33,710 bases of DNA from Nocardioides sp. (GTDB taxonomy: Bacteria; Actinomycetota; Actinomycetes; Propionibacteriales; Nocardioidaceae). The translations under genes and the position numbers were made by a program. Below the pieces are notes generated by a model, which saw only the letters and a program-made list of their open reading frames with translations, was not told the origin of the DNA and did not search any database. The first letter of the stretch is position 1, and every line of letters starts with the position of its first letter. Below are positions 9,021 through 17,526 of the stretch, in pieces. The DNA lies in contig JAOPXU010000236.1 of assembly GCA_025964985.1 (NCBI GenBank), forward strand, positions 1-33,710, read 5' to 3'.

Positions 9021-9026
9021 GTACCC
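9021..9026 (-). promoter_or_regulatory. Candidate SigB/SigF-type -10 box (GGGTAC)
   Basis: Minus-strand GGGTAC ending 37 bp upstream of the ATG at 8984. Confidence 0.4.
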
Positions 9027-9240
9027 GAAAAACGACTGAGACCCCACCGGCTGGGGAGCAACGGAGGAGCCTCAGACGAACCCCGGGAACCAGCGCCATA
9101 GGACCGGGATCAAGTGCCGCGCACGACCACCCGAGCTGCGTGAGTCGGGGGGTGCGGCGACTCCTCGAACCTAACGTCCCGCGCGTCCCAGCGGACCCAC
9201 CCGCAGGAGTGACTGCGACGCATCGGGGTACCGGCTCCGG

Positions 9241-10791
9241 TCACGCCTCGTCGGCCTCGACCATCCCTCGCTCGACGACGACGTCGCGCGAGAGCGTCTT
9301 GTAGCCGGCGTCCTCGAAGAGGACGGTGACGCGGTCGTCGTGGTCCTCGGTGACGGTGCCGTGCCCGAACGTCGGGTGCTCGACGGCGGCGAGCGCGAGC
9401 GCGCCGTCGCCCCCCTCGTCGTCGGCGACGCCGGCCCGGCAGTTGTCGCACACGCCGCACGGGCCGGTCTGCTCGCCCAGGTAGCCGAGCAGGTACGCCG
9501 CCCGGCAGCGGGTCGTGCCGGCGTACTCGCGCACCAGGTCGACGCGGGAGCGCTCGAGCCGCTTGCGGGCCTCGGCGCGCTCCCGGACGGCGTCGGCGGT
9601 GGGCTCGTCGGCGAGGTCGACGAGGTTGAGGATCCGGGTGGCGGCCTGGCGTCCCAGCCCGGTGGCCTCGGCCAGGTCGTCGCGGTCGACGCCGTCGCGC
9701 AGCGCCGCGAGCACCTTCTCGACCGACGCCCGTCGCGGCACCCCGGCGGCGAAGAACCGGCCGAGCGCGAGGTCCTCGGGCCGGTGCACCAGGACGACGT
9801 CGGCCGGCTCGCCGTCGCGTCCGGCGCGCCCGGTCTCCTGCACGTAGTCGTCGAGCGACGGCGGCGCCTCGACGTGCACGACGAAGCGCACGTCGGGCTT
9901 GTCGATGCCCATCCCGAACGCCGAGGTCGCGACCAGCACGTCGATCTCCCCGGCCATGAAGCGCCGCTGCACGTCGTCGCGGTCGGCGCGACGCAGTCCG
10001 GCGTGGAAGTGCTGGGCGTCGCGGCCCGCAGTGCGCAAGGCCCCGGCGACCTCCTCGGCCGAGCGGCGGGTGCGGGCGTAGACGATCCCGCCGGCACCGG
10101 CCGGCTGCTCGGCCACGACGGCGACGACGCGCTCGACCTGCCGGTCGCGGTCGGGCACCTGGTGGACGGCGAAGCGCAGGTTGTCGCGGTGCAGGTCGGT
10201 GGTCACCTCGACCGGGTCGACCAGCCGCAGCCGCTCGACCACCGAGGAGCGCACCGGCGGGGCGGCGGTGGCGGTCATGGCGATCGTCGGGGCGTCGCCG
10301 GCGACCCGCTCGAGCAGCTCGCCGAGCCGCAGGTAGTCGGGGCGGAAGTCGTGTCCCCACTCCGAGACGCAGTGCGCCTCGTCGACGACGACCAGGCCGG
10401 GCGGGTGGGCGGCGAGGTGGTCGGCGAGATCGCTGCCGGCGAGCTGCTCGGGTGCGAGCAGGAGGGCGTCGAGGTCGCCGCCTCCGACGGCCCTGAGCAC
10501 CTCGGCGCGACGGCGCTTGCCCTCCGCCGAGCTGATCCGGGCGGCGCGCACGCCGGCCGCGTCGAGGTGCTCGACCTGGTCGACCTGCAGGGCCAGCAGC
10601 GGGGAGACCACCAGGGTCCAGCCGTCGCGCTGCAGACCGGCCAGCTGGTAGACCAGCGACTTGCCGCCACCGGTCGGCGCGATCAGCAGGACGTCACGTC
10701 CCCCGACCGCGGCCTCGACCGCCTCGACCTGCCAGGGGGCGGGCTCGTCCACGCCGAAGCGCCGGGCCAGGGCCCGGATGCCGCTGCTCAC
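9241..10791 (-). CDS. recQ: ATP-dependent DNA helicase, RecQ family
   Basis: LLIAPTGGGKSLVYQLAG, VVDEAHCVSEWGHDFRPDYLRL (DEAH), FGMGIDKPDVRFVVHVEAP, QETGRAGRDG, zinc-site CRAAYLLGYLGEQTGPCGVCDNC. Confidence 0.93.
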   Translation of the reverse strand: MSSGIRALARRFGVDEPAPWQVEAVEAAVGGRDVLLIAPTGGGKSLVYQLAGLQRDGWTLVVSPLLALQVDQVEHLDAAGVRAARISSAEGKRRRAEVLRAVGGGDLDALLLAPEQLAGSDLADHLAAHPPGLVVVDEAHCVSEWGHDFRPDYLRLGELLERVAGDAPTIAMTATAAPPVRSSVVERLRLVDPVEVTTDLHRDNLRFAVHQVPDRDRQVERVVAVVAEQPAGAGGIVYARTRRSAEEVAGALRTAGRDAQHFHAGLRRADRDDVQRRFMAGEIDVLVATSAFGMGIDKPDVRFVVHVEAPPSLDDYVQETGRAGRDGEPADVVLVHRPEDLALGRFFAAGVPRRASVEKVLAALRDGVDRDDLAEATGLGRQAATRILNLVDLADEPTADAVRERAEARKRLERSRVDLVREYAGTTRCRAAYLLGYLGEQTGPCGVCDNCRAGVADDEGGDGALALAAVEHPTFGHGTVTEDHDDRVTVLFEDAGYKTLSRDVVVERGMVEADEA

Positions 10792-10800
10792 CGTGAGGCC

Positions 10801-11649
10801 TCAGTCCTGGCGCTCGCTGCGCGAGAGCGCCGAGAAGAGCGGGCCGACCAGGCGGTCGTAGGCCCAGGGGGTCAGGCGGAACGCCGCCATGAGTCCGTGG
10901 TTGAGGAAAGCTGTCTGCACCTCGCCGCCGGTACCCCGGAGGCGGGGCGCCACCTGGTCGAGCACGACGCGGGCGACCCGCTGCGGGCTGATCGACGGGG
11001 GTGGAGGGGTGTTGACCGATCCCCCGTGGTCGAGCGCCTTGCCGTAGATCGGGGTGTCGACGCTGCCGGGCGAGACGTGGGTGATCCGCACGCCGGGCAC
11101 GTCGACGTTCTCGATGCGCAGCTGGCGGGCGAGTGCGCGCACGCCCCACTTGCTCACGACGTACGGCGTCATCTCGGGCACCGCGATGTGGCCGAGCAGC
11201 GAGCCCACCAGGACCAGGTCGCCGGTGCGCTGGGCGCGCAGGACCGGGATCACGTGGCGGGCCACCGACGCGGCGCCGAGGAGGTTGATGCTGACGACCT
11301 GGGCGAAGTCCTCGGCGGTGGTGTCCTCGGTGCGGCCGTAGCTGACGACGCCCGCGCAGTGCAGGACGGCGTCGATGCGGTCGTGCAGCTCGACGACGGT
11401 CGCGACCATGGCGGCCACGTCGTCGTCCTCGGCGACGTCGGTGACGACGACCTCGGCGGAGGCGGCGCCGGCCTCGAGGCAGGCCGCGGCGACCTTCTCG
11501 AGGACGTCCTCGCGGCGGGCCACGAGGACCAGGTGGTGGCGCTCGCCGGCCGCTCGCAGGGCAGTGGCCTCCCCGATGCCGCTGGAGGCGCCGGTGATCA
11601 CGATGACCTGGCCGGCCGTGCGGCCGGTGGGCAGGAACCGGGTCAGCAC
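10801..11649 (-). CDS. SDR family oxidoreductase
   Basis: VIVITGASSGIGEATALRAAG and YVVSKWGVRALARQLRIE (YxxxK). Confidence 0.9.
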   Translation of the reverse strand: MLTRFLPTGRTAGQVIVITGASSGIGEATALRAAGERHHLVLVARREDVLEKVAAACLEAGAASAEVVVTDVAEDDDVAAMVATVVELHDRIDAVLHCAGVVSYGRTEDTTAEDFAQVVSINLLGAASVARHVIPVLRAQRTGDLVLVGSLLGHIAVPEMTPYVVSKWGVRALARQLRIENVDVPGVRITHVSPGSVDTPIYGKALDHGGSVNTPPPPSISPQRVARVVLDQVAPRLRGTGGEVQTAFLNHGLMAAFRLTPWAYDRLVGPLFSALSRSERQD

Positions 11650-11705
11650 GACGACCCCCTTCGGGTGGAGACGGTGCCCCTGGCGACGCCGTTAGCGTCG
11701 GGGGC

Positions 11706-11909
11706 ATGAGCATCGGCAAGGGAGACAAGGTCCACTGGAACACCTCTCAGGGCAAGACCACCGGCAAGGCGGTGGAGAAGAAGACGAAGGAGTTCACCCA
11801 CGACGGGCAGAAGTTCAAGGCGAGCAGCGACGAGCCGTACTGGATCGTCGAGTCGGAGAAGTCGGGGTCGAAGGCGGCCCACAAGGAGTCCACCCTCGAG
11901 AAGGGCTGA
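11706..11909 (+). CDS. DUF2945 (hypervirulence-associated Tudor-like) small protein
   Basis: MSIGKGDKVHWNTSQGKTTGKAVEKKTKEFTHDGQKFKASSDEPYWIVESEKSGSKAAHKESTLEKG, full-length family pattern. Confidence 0.85.
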   Translation: MSIGKGDKVHWNTSQGKTTGKAVEKKTKEFTHDGQKFKASSDEPYWIVESEKSGSKAAHKESTLEKG

Positions 11910-11912
11910 GAC

Positions 11913-12815
11913 GTGACGCGATCGATCATGGTCGTCGGCGCCAGCAGCGGCATCGGCCTCGCCGTCGCCCAGCAGCTGAGCGCCCGCGGTGACCGACTGG
12001 TGCTGGTGGCCCGCGACGAGGCCCGGCTGCACGAGGTCGCCGCCTCGCTGCCCGGCCCGACCGTGGTGTCGGCCGCCGACGTCGTCGACGCCGACGCCGT
12101 CGAGCGCGCTGCCGCGGCCGCCGTGAAGGCCTTCGGCGGTCTGGACGGCGCGGTGACCACCGCCCAGGCGATGGCCTACGGCTCCGTCGAGGAGCTGCCG
12201 CTCGACGTGCTCAACCACCTCGTCGAGGTGGCCGTGGGCGGCACCGCCAACGTGGCGCGCGCCGTGCTGCCGCGCTTCCGGGCAGCCGGCGGCGGCCACC
12301 TCGTGGTCGTCAGCTCGCTGCTGGCCGAGATCGCGGTGCCGTCGATGGGCGGCTACTGCGCGGCCAAGTGGGGCCAGCTGGGCCTGGTCCGCACGCTGCA
12401 GACCGAGGTGCGCCGCGAGCGCGGGCTGCACGTCAGCATCGTGCTGCCCGGCGCCATCGACACCCCGATCTACCGCCAGGCCGCGACGTACGCCGGCCGC
12501 CAGGGTTCGGCCCCGCCGCCGGTCGTGGCGCCCGAGCGCGTGGCCGCGGCCTGCGTCAAGCGCCTGGACAAGGCGCGCCGGGCCGACCACGTCGGACCGG
12601 CCAACCTGCTCGCGGTGGCCGGCTTCCGCGGGCTGCCCGGCGTCTACGACCGGCTGGTCGGCCCGATGGTCGACCGGGCGGTCCTGCGCGGACCGCGCAG
12701 CGGTGCCGACGAGGGGAACGTCTTCACCGCCAACCCCGACGCCGAGCAGCTGCGCGGCGGCTGGACCACCGCCGGACGCAAGCGGGTCGGCGGCCGCGCA
12801 CGCTGGCACGGCTGA
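11913..12815 (+). CDS. SDR family oxidoreductase
   Basis: SIMVVGASSGIGLAVAQQLSARG, YCAAKWGQLGLVRTLQTE; GTG start 3 bp after the DUF2945 stop. Confidence 0.88.
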   Translation: MTRSIMVVGASSGIGLAVAQQLSARGDRLVLVARDEARLHEVAASLPGPTVVSAADVVDADAVERAAAAAVKAFGGLDGAVTTAQAMAYGSVEELPLDVLNHLVEVAVGGTANVARAVLPRFRAAGGGHLVVVSSLLAEIAVPSMGGYCAAKWGQLGLVRTLQTEVRRERGLHVSIVLPGAIDTPIYRQAATYAGRQGSAPPPVVAPERVAAACVKRLDKARRADHVGPANLLAVAGFRGLPGVYDRLVGPMVDRAVLRGPRSGADEGNVFTANPDAEQLRGGWTTAGRKRVGGRARWHG

Positions 12816-12895
12816 GGTCGGGAGCGGAGCGGCGGGACGGGTCATCAGGGCCTCGACGCTGCCACCTGTCGCTCCGCAGCGGGACCACCCCGAGA

Positions 12896-12925
12896 GCGAG
12901 GGCCCGTAGGGGTGAGGGCCCTCGC
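12896..12925. terminator. Bidirectional terminator hairpin between convergent genes
   Basis: Perfect 10-bp stem GCGAGGGCCC / GGGCCCTCGC, 10-nt loop, between genes ending at 12815(+) and 12933(-). Confidence 0.65.
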
Positions 12926-12932
12926 CCGGGTG

Positions 12933-13709
12933 TCACCGGGTCTGGTCGAGGACCTCGGTCAGCGTCTCGGCCAGGGCCACCGGGCTGATGCCGGCCCGGG
13001 TCGCGGCCTCGCGCAACCGGGTGCGGCCCTCGCCGAGGGCCAGCCCGGTCTCGCGCTCGAGCAGCAGCCCGGCCAGCCCGACCTGCGCCTTCTCGTGCAG
13101 CGCGACCCGGGTGTGCGCAGGGCTGAGCGCCCGCACGGTGGCCAGGCCCTCGCGGGAGGTCGTCGTCCCGTCGGCGGTGCGCAGCACGGCCGGCGCGCTC
13201 CGGGCGATGCTCTGCTGGGTCCCCTCGTGGCCGGCCTCCTGCTGCAGGAGGGTGACGACACCGACCGTCTCGGCCAGGCGCACCAGGGAGAGGTCGACCA
13301 GGGTCGGCCGGGCCAGGTAGAGCAGGACGACGCCGAGCATCTGCCCGGGATCGCCCACCGGCGCGGCCCCGGCCCGCTGGGGCGCGGTCGCGAACGGCAC
13401 GGCGACGACGCCACGCACCCCGCGGGCGCCGGCGGCCGCCGCGAACAGCGCCCAGTTGCGCCGCATCACCTCGGGCGTCGCGCCGTCGATGGTCATCCCC
13501 TGCTGCACCGCGTCGGTGCCCGGGCCGGTGTCGACGTACTGGACGGCGTCGAGCACCGCGGCGTCGCAGTCGAGGTCGGGCAGCAAGTCGTCGTCGGCAC
13601 CGTCGAGGGCCAGGATCGTCGACGGCGGGCCGTCGTCCAGGCTCCAGACGCTGATCCCGACGCAGCCGGGCAGGCCCCGCAGGGCGCGGAAGGCAGCGGT
13701 GTCGAGCAT
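12933..13709 (-). CDS. GAF and ANTAR domain-containing putative RNA-binding transcription antitermination regulator
   Basis: GAF-like N-terminal half; C-terminal three-helix ALHEKAQVGLAGLLLERETGLALGEGRTRLREAATRAGISPVALAETLTEVL resembles ANTAR. Confidence 0.7.
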   Translation of the reverse strand: MLDTAAFRALRGLPGCVGISVWSLDDGPPSTILALDGADDDLLPDLDCDAAVLDAVQYVDTGPGTDAVQQGMTIDGATPEVMRRNWALFAAAAGARGVRGVVAVPFATAPQRAGAAPVGDPGQMLGVVLLYLARPTLVDLSLVRLAETVGVVTLLQQEAGHEGTQQSIARSAPAVLRTADGTTTSREGLATVRALSPAHTRVALHEKAQVGLAGLLLERETGLALGEGRTRLREAATRAGISPVALAETLTEVLDQTR

Positions 13710-13807
13710 CGCGGGACTCCAGGGGCAGCCGCGTCACGCCGACTTCTACAGCGCCTTTCCACCCTAACCCAGGTCGCGGCCGGTGCCCGAGCACCGCCCG
13801 CCGCCGG

Positions 13808-14014
13808 TCACTCGGCGAGCTTGGCGATCGCCTGGGCCCACAGGAAGTACTTGTTGGTGCCGAGGTCGGCGATCGTCTTGATGCCCAGCGCCTGCTGCAG
13901 CAGCTCGGCCTTCGCGTCGCTGATGCCCTGCAGCGCCGCCACCGGCGCGCTCGCCAGCTCCTGCACGCTCTTGGTCTCGTAGTCCTTGTCGACCTTGGTC
14001 TCGATGCCGGCCAT
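13808..14014 (-). CDS. Small helix-hairpin-helix-like protein (68 aa)
   Basis: MAGIETKVDKDYETKSVQELASAPVAALQGISDAKAELLQQALGIKTIADLGTNKYFLWAQAIAKLAE; HhH-like ALQGISDAKAELLQQALGIKTIADL. Confidence 0.65.
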   Translation of the reverse strand: MAGIETKVDKDYETKSVQELASAPVAALQGISDAKAELLQQALGIKTIADLGTNKYFLWAQAIAKLAE

Positions 14015-14103
14015 GGGTGTCCCTCCGTCCGCGCGCGCCCCAGTGGCGCGTGCGTGCCGATCCTGCACCCGCCCACCCCCTGGCCGGCCGCTTCTCCGCT
14101 TTT

Positions 14104-14207
14104 GCTGGTTGCTGGGCCGATGAAGCTGGTGCTTGGCCGATGAAGTTTCGTCGGCCAACCAAGGGATTCACCGGCCGGCCGGTGAATCCCGAGGTCAGTG
14201 TGACTCA
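14104..14207. repeat. Two-hairpin intergenic repeat, copy 1
   Basis: ~103-bp unit repeated at 14270-14372; contains a TTGGCCGATGAA../..TTTCGTCGGCCAA inverted repeat and perfect 28-bp palindrome GGGATTCACCGGCCGGCCGGTGAATCCC. Confidence 0.85.
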
Positions 14208-14269
14208 CCACAAGGCCGAGCAGCGCCGTCCCGTCTCGGGGCCCACGGCCGGGCCCGGCGCAACTGATG

Positions 14270-14372
14270 GCTGGTACTTGGCCGATGAAACCGGTACTTG
14301 GCCGATGAAATTTCGTCGGCCGAGCAAGGGATTCACCGGCCGGCCGGTGAAGCCCGAGGCCAGTGGGACTCA
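14270..14372. repeat. Two-hairpin intergenic repeat, copy 2, ending on the last stop codon of the MAA operon
   Basis: Same unit as copy 1 with point differences; internal exact 18-nt tandem GGTACTTGGCCGATGAAA at 14273 and 14293; palindrome TTCACCGGCCGGCCGGTGAA. Confidence 0.85.
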
Positions 14373-15221
14373 GACCAGGCCCAGCAGCGACGCGGTCGGC
14401 AGCGCCCGCTCGAGGGCGGCGGCCAGCATCTCCGGCCGGTCGGCGTACCAGGCGAGGTGGGCGGCCTCAACCGAGGCGACCGGGACCGGCTCCCCCGCCA
14501 CGACCCAGTCGGCGGTGGGCTCGTCGGGCAGGCCGTGGGCGGCGACGACCTGGGGCAAGAGCGGCGCGTGGATCGACATCAGCAGCGGCCGTCGTACGCC
14601 GGGCGGGCGCGGGGGCAGGCCGAGGGCCTCGCGCAGCCGGGCGGCCAGCGGCTCGAGGACGGTGTTGCCGGGGTGGTTGATCGTGCGCATGGAGTCGGCG
14701 ACCGGACGGGCGAGCAGGTCGCTGACGCGGACGGTGCCGTGGAGCTGCTCGCGCCGCTCAAGCTCGGCGACCGAGGCAGCGGCGACGGCCCGCACGGCTT
14801 CGACGGTCAGGGGCGCGTCGGCCCGGCGTCCGGATGCGGCCAGGACGGTGCGGACGTCGTGGTAGGGCACGGCCGGCGGGTCGGGGCGCTCGAGTCCGGG
14901 CGGGTGGACGAGCAGGTGGTGGGGGTGCAGGCCGGCGTAGCGCACCGGCGGGACCAGCGCCGTGCGCGCGCCGGGCGGCAGGTGGGCGACCAGCTGCTCG
15001 GTGCCGACGGGCAGGCCGCGGTAGTCGGCGCCGACGGGCTGGCTGACGAACAGCTCGGTGCGCCCGAGGAGCTCGACGAGCGACGTCACGTCGGCCGGCT
15101 CCAGCTCGTGCAGCGGCGGGACGCGCACGGTGTGGACGTCGTCGCCGTCGAGGAGCAGCCGCAGCGACTCGGCCTGGCAGTTGCCGACGACGACCAGCGT
15201 GGGCAGATCGACGGCGGTCAC
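14370..15221 (-). CDS. WcbI-type polysaccharide biosynthesis (putative acetyltransferase) protein
   Basis: GTG 15221; TLVVVGNCQAESLRLLL signature, FVSQPVGADYRGLPVGTEQL, RYAGLHPHHL, HPGNTVLEPLA. Confidence 0.75.
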   Translation of the reverse strand: MTAVDLPTLVVVGNCQAESLRLLLDGDDVHTVRVPPLHELEPADVTSLVELLGRTELFVSQPVGADYRGLPVGTEQLVAHLPPGARTALVPPVRYAGLHPHHLLVHPPGLERPDPPAVPYHDVRTVLAASGRRADAPLTVEAVRAVAAASVAELERREQLHGTVRVSDLLARPVADSMRTINHPGNTVLEPLAARLREALGLPPRPPGVRRPLLMSIHAPLLPQVVAAHGLPDEPTADWVVAGEPVPVASVEAAHLAWYADRPEMLAAALERALPTASLLGLV

Positions 15222-16495
15222 GGGGCCCAGCCGCCCAGCCAGGCCTCCAGGACGAGGTCGGGGCGCCACGGCGTGAGGTGGGTGTCTGGCGAGGGATGGG
15301 GCGAGAGCAGCTCGGGCCGGCCCCAGCGCTCGGCCCGGCGCTCCAGGCGCAGGTCGGTGAGGGTGCCGACGCCGAGGTCGCGGACGCCGTGACCGTCGAG
15401 GCCCTGCAGCCCCTCGAGCGCCGCCTGCCAGTCGGCGGCACGGGCCAGGGCGCCGCACCGCAGGTCGAGCCGCAGACGGGCGACGTCGGGGTGGGTGTCG
15501 ACGACGCGGGGGTCGTCGCCGACCAGCGCGCGCTGCTCGTGCCGGTCGCGGGGCAGCAGGATCCGCGCGGTCGGGACGGCGGCCAGCAGGCTGTCGACGG
15601 TGGCCAGCAGCTCGGCGCCGCGCAGGTGGGGCGCGCAGGTGACGACCAGGTCGGCCGGTCCGCGCAGCAGCCCCCGCCAGCCGGTACCGGGGGCGGCGAC
15701 CCGGTCGGCCACGGCGCTGGTCTCGGCGAGCAACGCGTCGTCGCACCGCTCGCGCGCACCGGCGTCGAGCCCGTCGTGCCAGGCGACCGCGTCGCGCCGG
15801 TGGGCCAGCAGTCCCCCGGCCAGCCAGGCGCGGTGGGCGAGCTCCCAGTCCTCGCCGCCGTAGGTCGTGAACGACGGGTCGCAGCCGCCCAGCTCGTCCC
15901 ACCACCAGCGCGTGCAGCCGAGCACGGCCGAGATCACGTAGCGGTGGCTGGTGTGGTCGGCGTGCAGCAGGTCCTGCGTGCGCCGGTAGGCATCGCCCAG
16001 CCAGGCCGGCTCGGGCAGCTCGTGGTGCGGGCCGGCGTCCTCGACGGCCGCGTCGGTCGGCACGCCGGCCAGGGCGGCGTGGCGCCGGCGTCCGACCACC
16101 AGGCTCTCGGGCAGCCGCGACGGCAGGTCGACCAGGGCCTCGACGAGGCCCGGCTCGGGCGTGGTGTCGGCGTCGAGCAGCACCAGCAGCTCACCGGTGG
16201 TCGCGGCGACGCCGAGGTTGCGGGCGGCCGCAGCGCGGAACCCGTCGTCCTCCTGCCGCACCAGCCGTACGCCGTCCGGCACCGTGGGCGCGACGCGCGA
16301 GCCGTCGTCGCTCACCACGACCTCGAACGGCAAGCGCGTCTGACGGCCCAGGGCGTGCAGGGTGCGGGCGAGCTCGTCGGGCTGCTCGTAGTGGGTGACG
16401 ACGACCGAGACCCGCAGGTCGCGCGTGCCCGGCTCGGGCGGGGCGGCGAGGTCCCAGCGGTTGCCGGGCACGGTGTCGCCGAACGGCGGCCTCAC
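15218..16495 (-). CDS. Family 2 glycosyltransferase with C-terminal galactosyltransferase-like region
   Basis: GTG 16495; RVSVVVTHYEQPDELARTLHALGRQTRLPFEVVVSDDGS, LLVLLDADTTPEPGLVEAL, FTTYGGEDWELAHRAWLAGG; 4-bp overlaps on both sides. Confidence 0.85.
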   Translation of the reverse strand: MRPPFGDTVPGNRWDLAAPPEPGTRDLRVSVVVTHYEQPDELARTLHALGRQTRLPFEVVVSDDGSRVAPTVPDGVRLVRQEDDGFRAAAARNLGVAATTGELLVLLDADTTPEPGLVEALVDLPSRLPESLVVGRRRHAALAGVPTDAAVEDAGPHHELPEPAWLGDAYRRTQDLLHADHTSHRYVISAVLGCTRWWWDELGGCDPSFTTYGGEDWELAHRAWLAGGLLAHRRDAVAWHDGLDAGARERCDDALLAETSAVADRVAAPGTGWRGLLRGPADLVVTCAPHLRGAELLATVDSLLAAVPTARILLPRDRHEQRALVGDDPRVVDTHPDVARLRLDLRCGALARAADWQAALEGLQGLDGHGVRDLGVGTLTDLRLERRAERWGRPELLSPHPSPDTHLTPWRPDLVLEAWLGGWAP

Positions 16496-17526
16496 CGCGT
16501 GTCCCGCCACCAGGCGCCGTAGGCCCGGGCGGTGTCGTCGAGGTGAGGACGCAGGTCGGTGCCGGGCCGCGCCCAGGTCGAGCCCGGTCGGAGCAGGGCC
16601 GCCGCGACCGCGTCGGCGAGGGTGTCGTCGCGGAACAGCGTGACGGTGTCGGGGCGCAGGGCGGCCACCTCGCGGGCGTAGGAGCCGTCGCGCACGAGCG
16701 GGCGGCGTCCGGCGGCGAGCCAGGTGTTGAGGCTGCCGGAGGCCGAGACGTTGCGGTGGGCGACGACCGGGACCGCGACCGAGCGCAGCCGGTGGGTCAC
16801 CTCGTCGTCGTCGAGGTGGCCGGTGACCTCGATCGGCACGTCGCGGGCCCCGGCCAGCCGCCGGATGTCCTCGACGTCGTCGTCGTGACCGGGTGCGGCA
16901 CCGCCGACGACGAGCACGCTCGCCGCGGTGCCGGTGCGCCGCAGGGCGGCGGCGGCCCGCACGACCTGCCGGTGGCCCTTGCCGGGGTAGACGAACCCGA
17001 ACACCCCGAGCACCGGCGCCGGGTCGGCGCTCGCGCCGTCGCCGGGCTGCATGCGGGTGGGCCGGGGCACGGGCAACGGGATCGTCGTGCCGACCGCGTC
17101 GGCGTCGCACCAGCGCTCGACGAGCAGGCGCTCGTGCTCGGAGTTGGTCGTCCAGGCACGCACCGCCCGCACGATGCGGCCGTACGCCGCCGCGCGGGCC
17201 GCGAACACCGGCCCGTCGGTCGGCTGCGGCACGTCGTGCAGCGTGACCGTCAGCGCGACGTCGCGGGCCAGCTGCTCGACCCGTGCGGCTGCAGCGTCGG
17301 GAGTCGCGCCGAGCAGCCGGTCGGTGAGGTGGAGGTGGACCGGGTCGTCGAGCGACTGCAGCCCGGCCACGTCGGTGACGACGCGCGCGCCGCACGCGGC
17401 GGCCACCTCGGCGGCGTACCGGGAGACCCCGTGGCGGGCGTCGCCGAGCACGAGGTGGACGGGGACCCGGTGGGCGGAGGGGACGGTGGGGCGCCTCGAC
17501 CGGAGTCCGACTGGCTGGCGGCTCAC
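16492..17526 (-). CDS. Glycosyltransferase family 1/4 (GT-B)
   Basis: GTG 17526; VHLVLGDARHGVSRYAAEVAAACG, APVLGVFGFVYPGKGHRQVVRAAAALR, VPVVAHRNVSASGSLNTWLAAGRRPLVRDGSYAREV. Confidence 0.8.
   Translation of the reverse strand: MSRQPVGLRSRRPTVPSAHRVPVHLVLGDARHGVSRYAAEVAAACGARVVTDVAGLQSLDDPVHLHLTDRLLGATPDAAAARVEQLARDVALTVTLHDVPQPTDGPVFAARAAAYGRIVRAVRAWTTNSEHERLLVERWCDADAVGTTIPLPVPRPTRMQPGDGASADPAPVLGVFGFVYPGKGHRQVVRAAAALRRTGTAASVLVVGGAAPGHDDDVEDIRRLAGARDVPIEVTGHLDDDEVTHRLRSVAVPVVAHRNVSASGSLNTWLAAGRRPLVRDGSYAREVAALRPDTVTLFRDDTLADAVAAALLRPGSTWARPGTDLRPHLDDTARAYGAWWRDTR

Noticed and set aside
9340-11709. 789-aa plus-strand ORF opposite recQ and the SDR gene
   Set aside because: Antisense frame in GC-rich coding DNA; low-complexity R/G/A/V/D-rich translation without motifs, while the opposite strand has clear RecQ and SDR motifs.
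11643-12845. 400-aa minus-strand ORF opposite DUF2945 and SDR
   Set aside because: Low-complexity antisense frame; plus strand encodes well-formed DUF2945 and SDR proteins.
14100-14372. Small ORF starts MADETSSAKHQLHRP (minus) and MADEISSAEQGIHRP (plus) as genes or N-terminal extensions
   Set aside because: The similar peptides on opposite strands come from the near-palindromic hairpin A of the repeat, not from coding conservation.
14104-14372. CRISPR array
   Set aside because: Only two ~103-bp units with internal palindromes and divergent positions; no regular short repeats with spacers and no cas genes.
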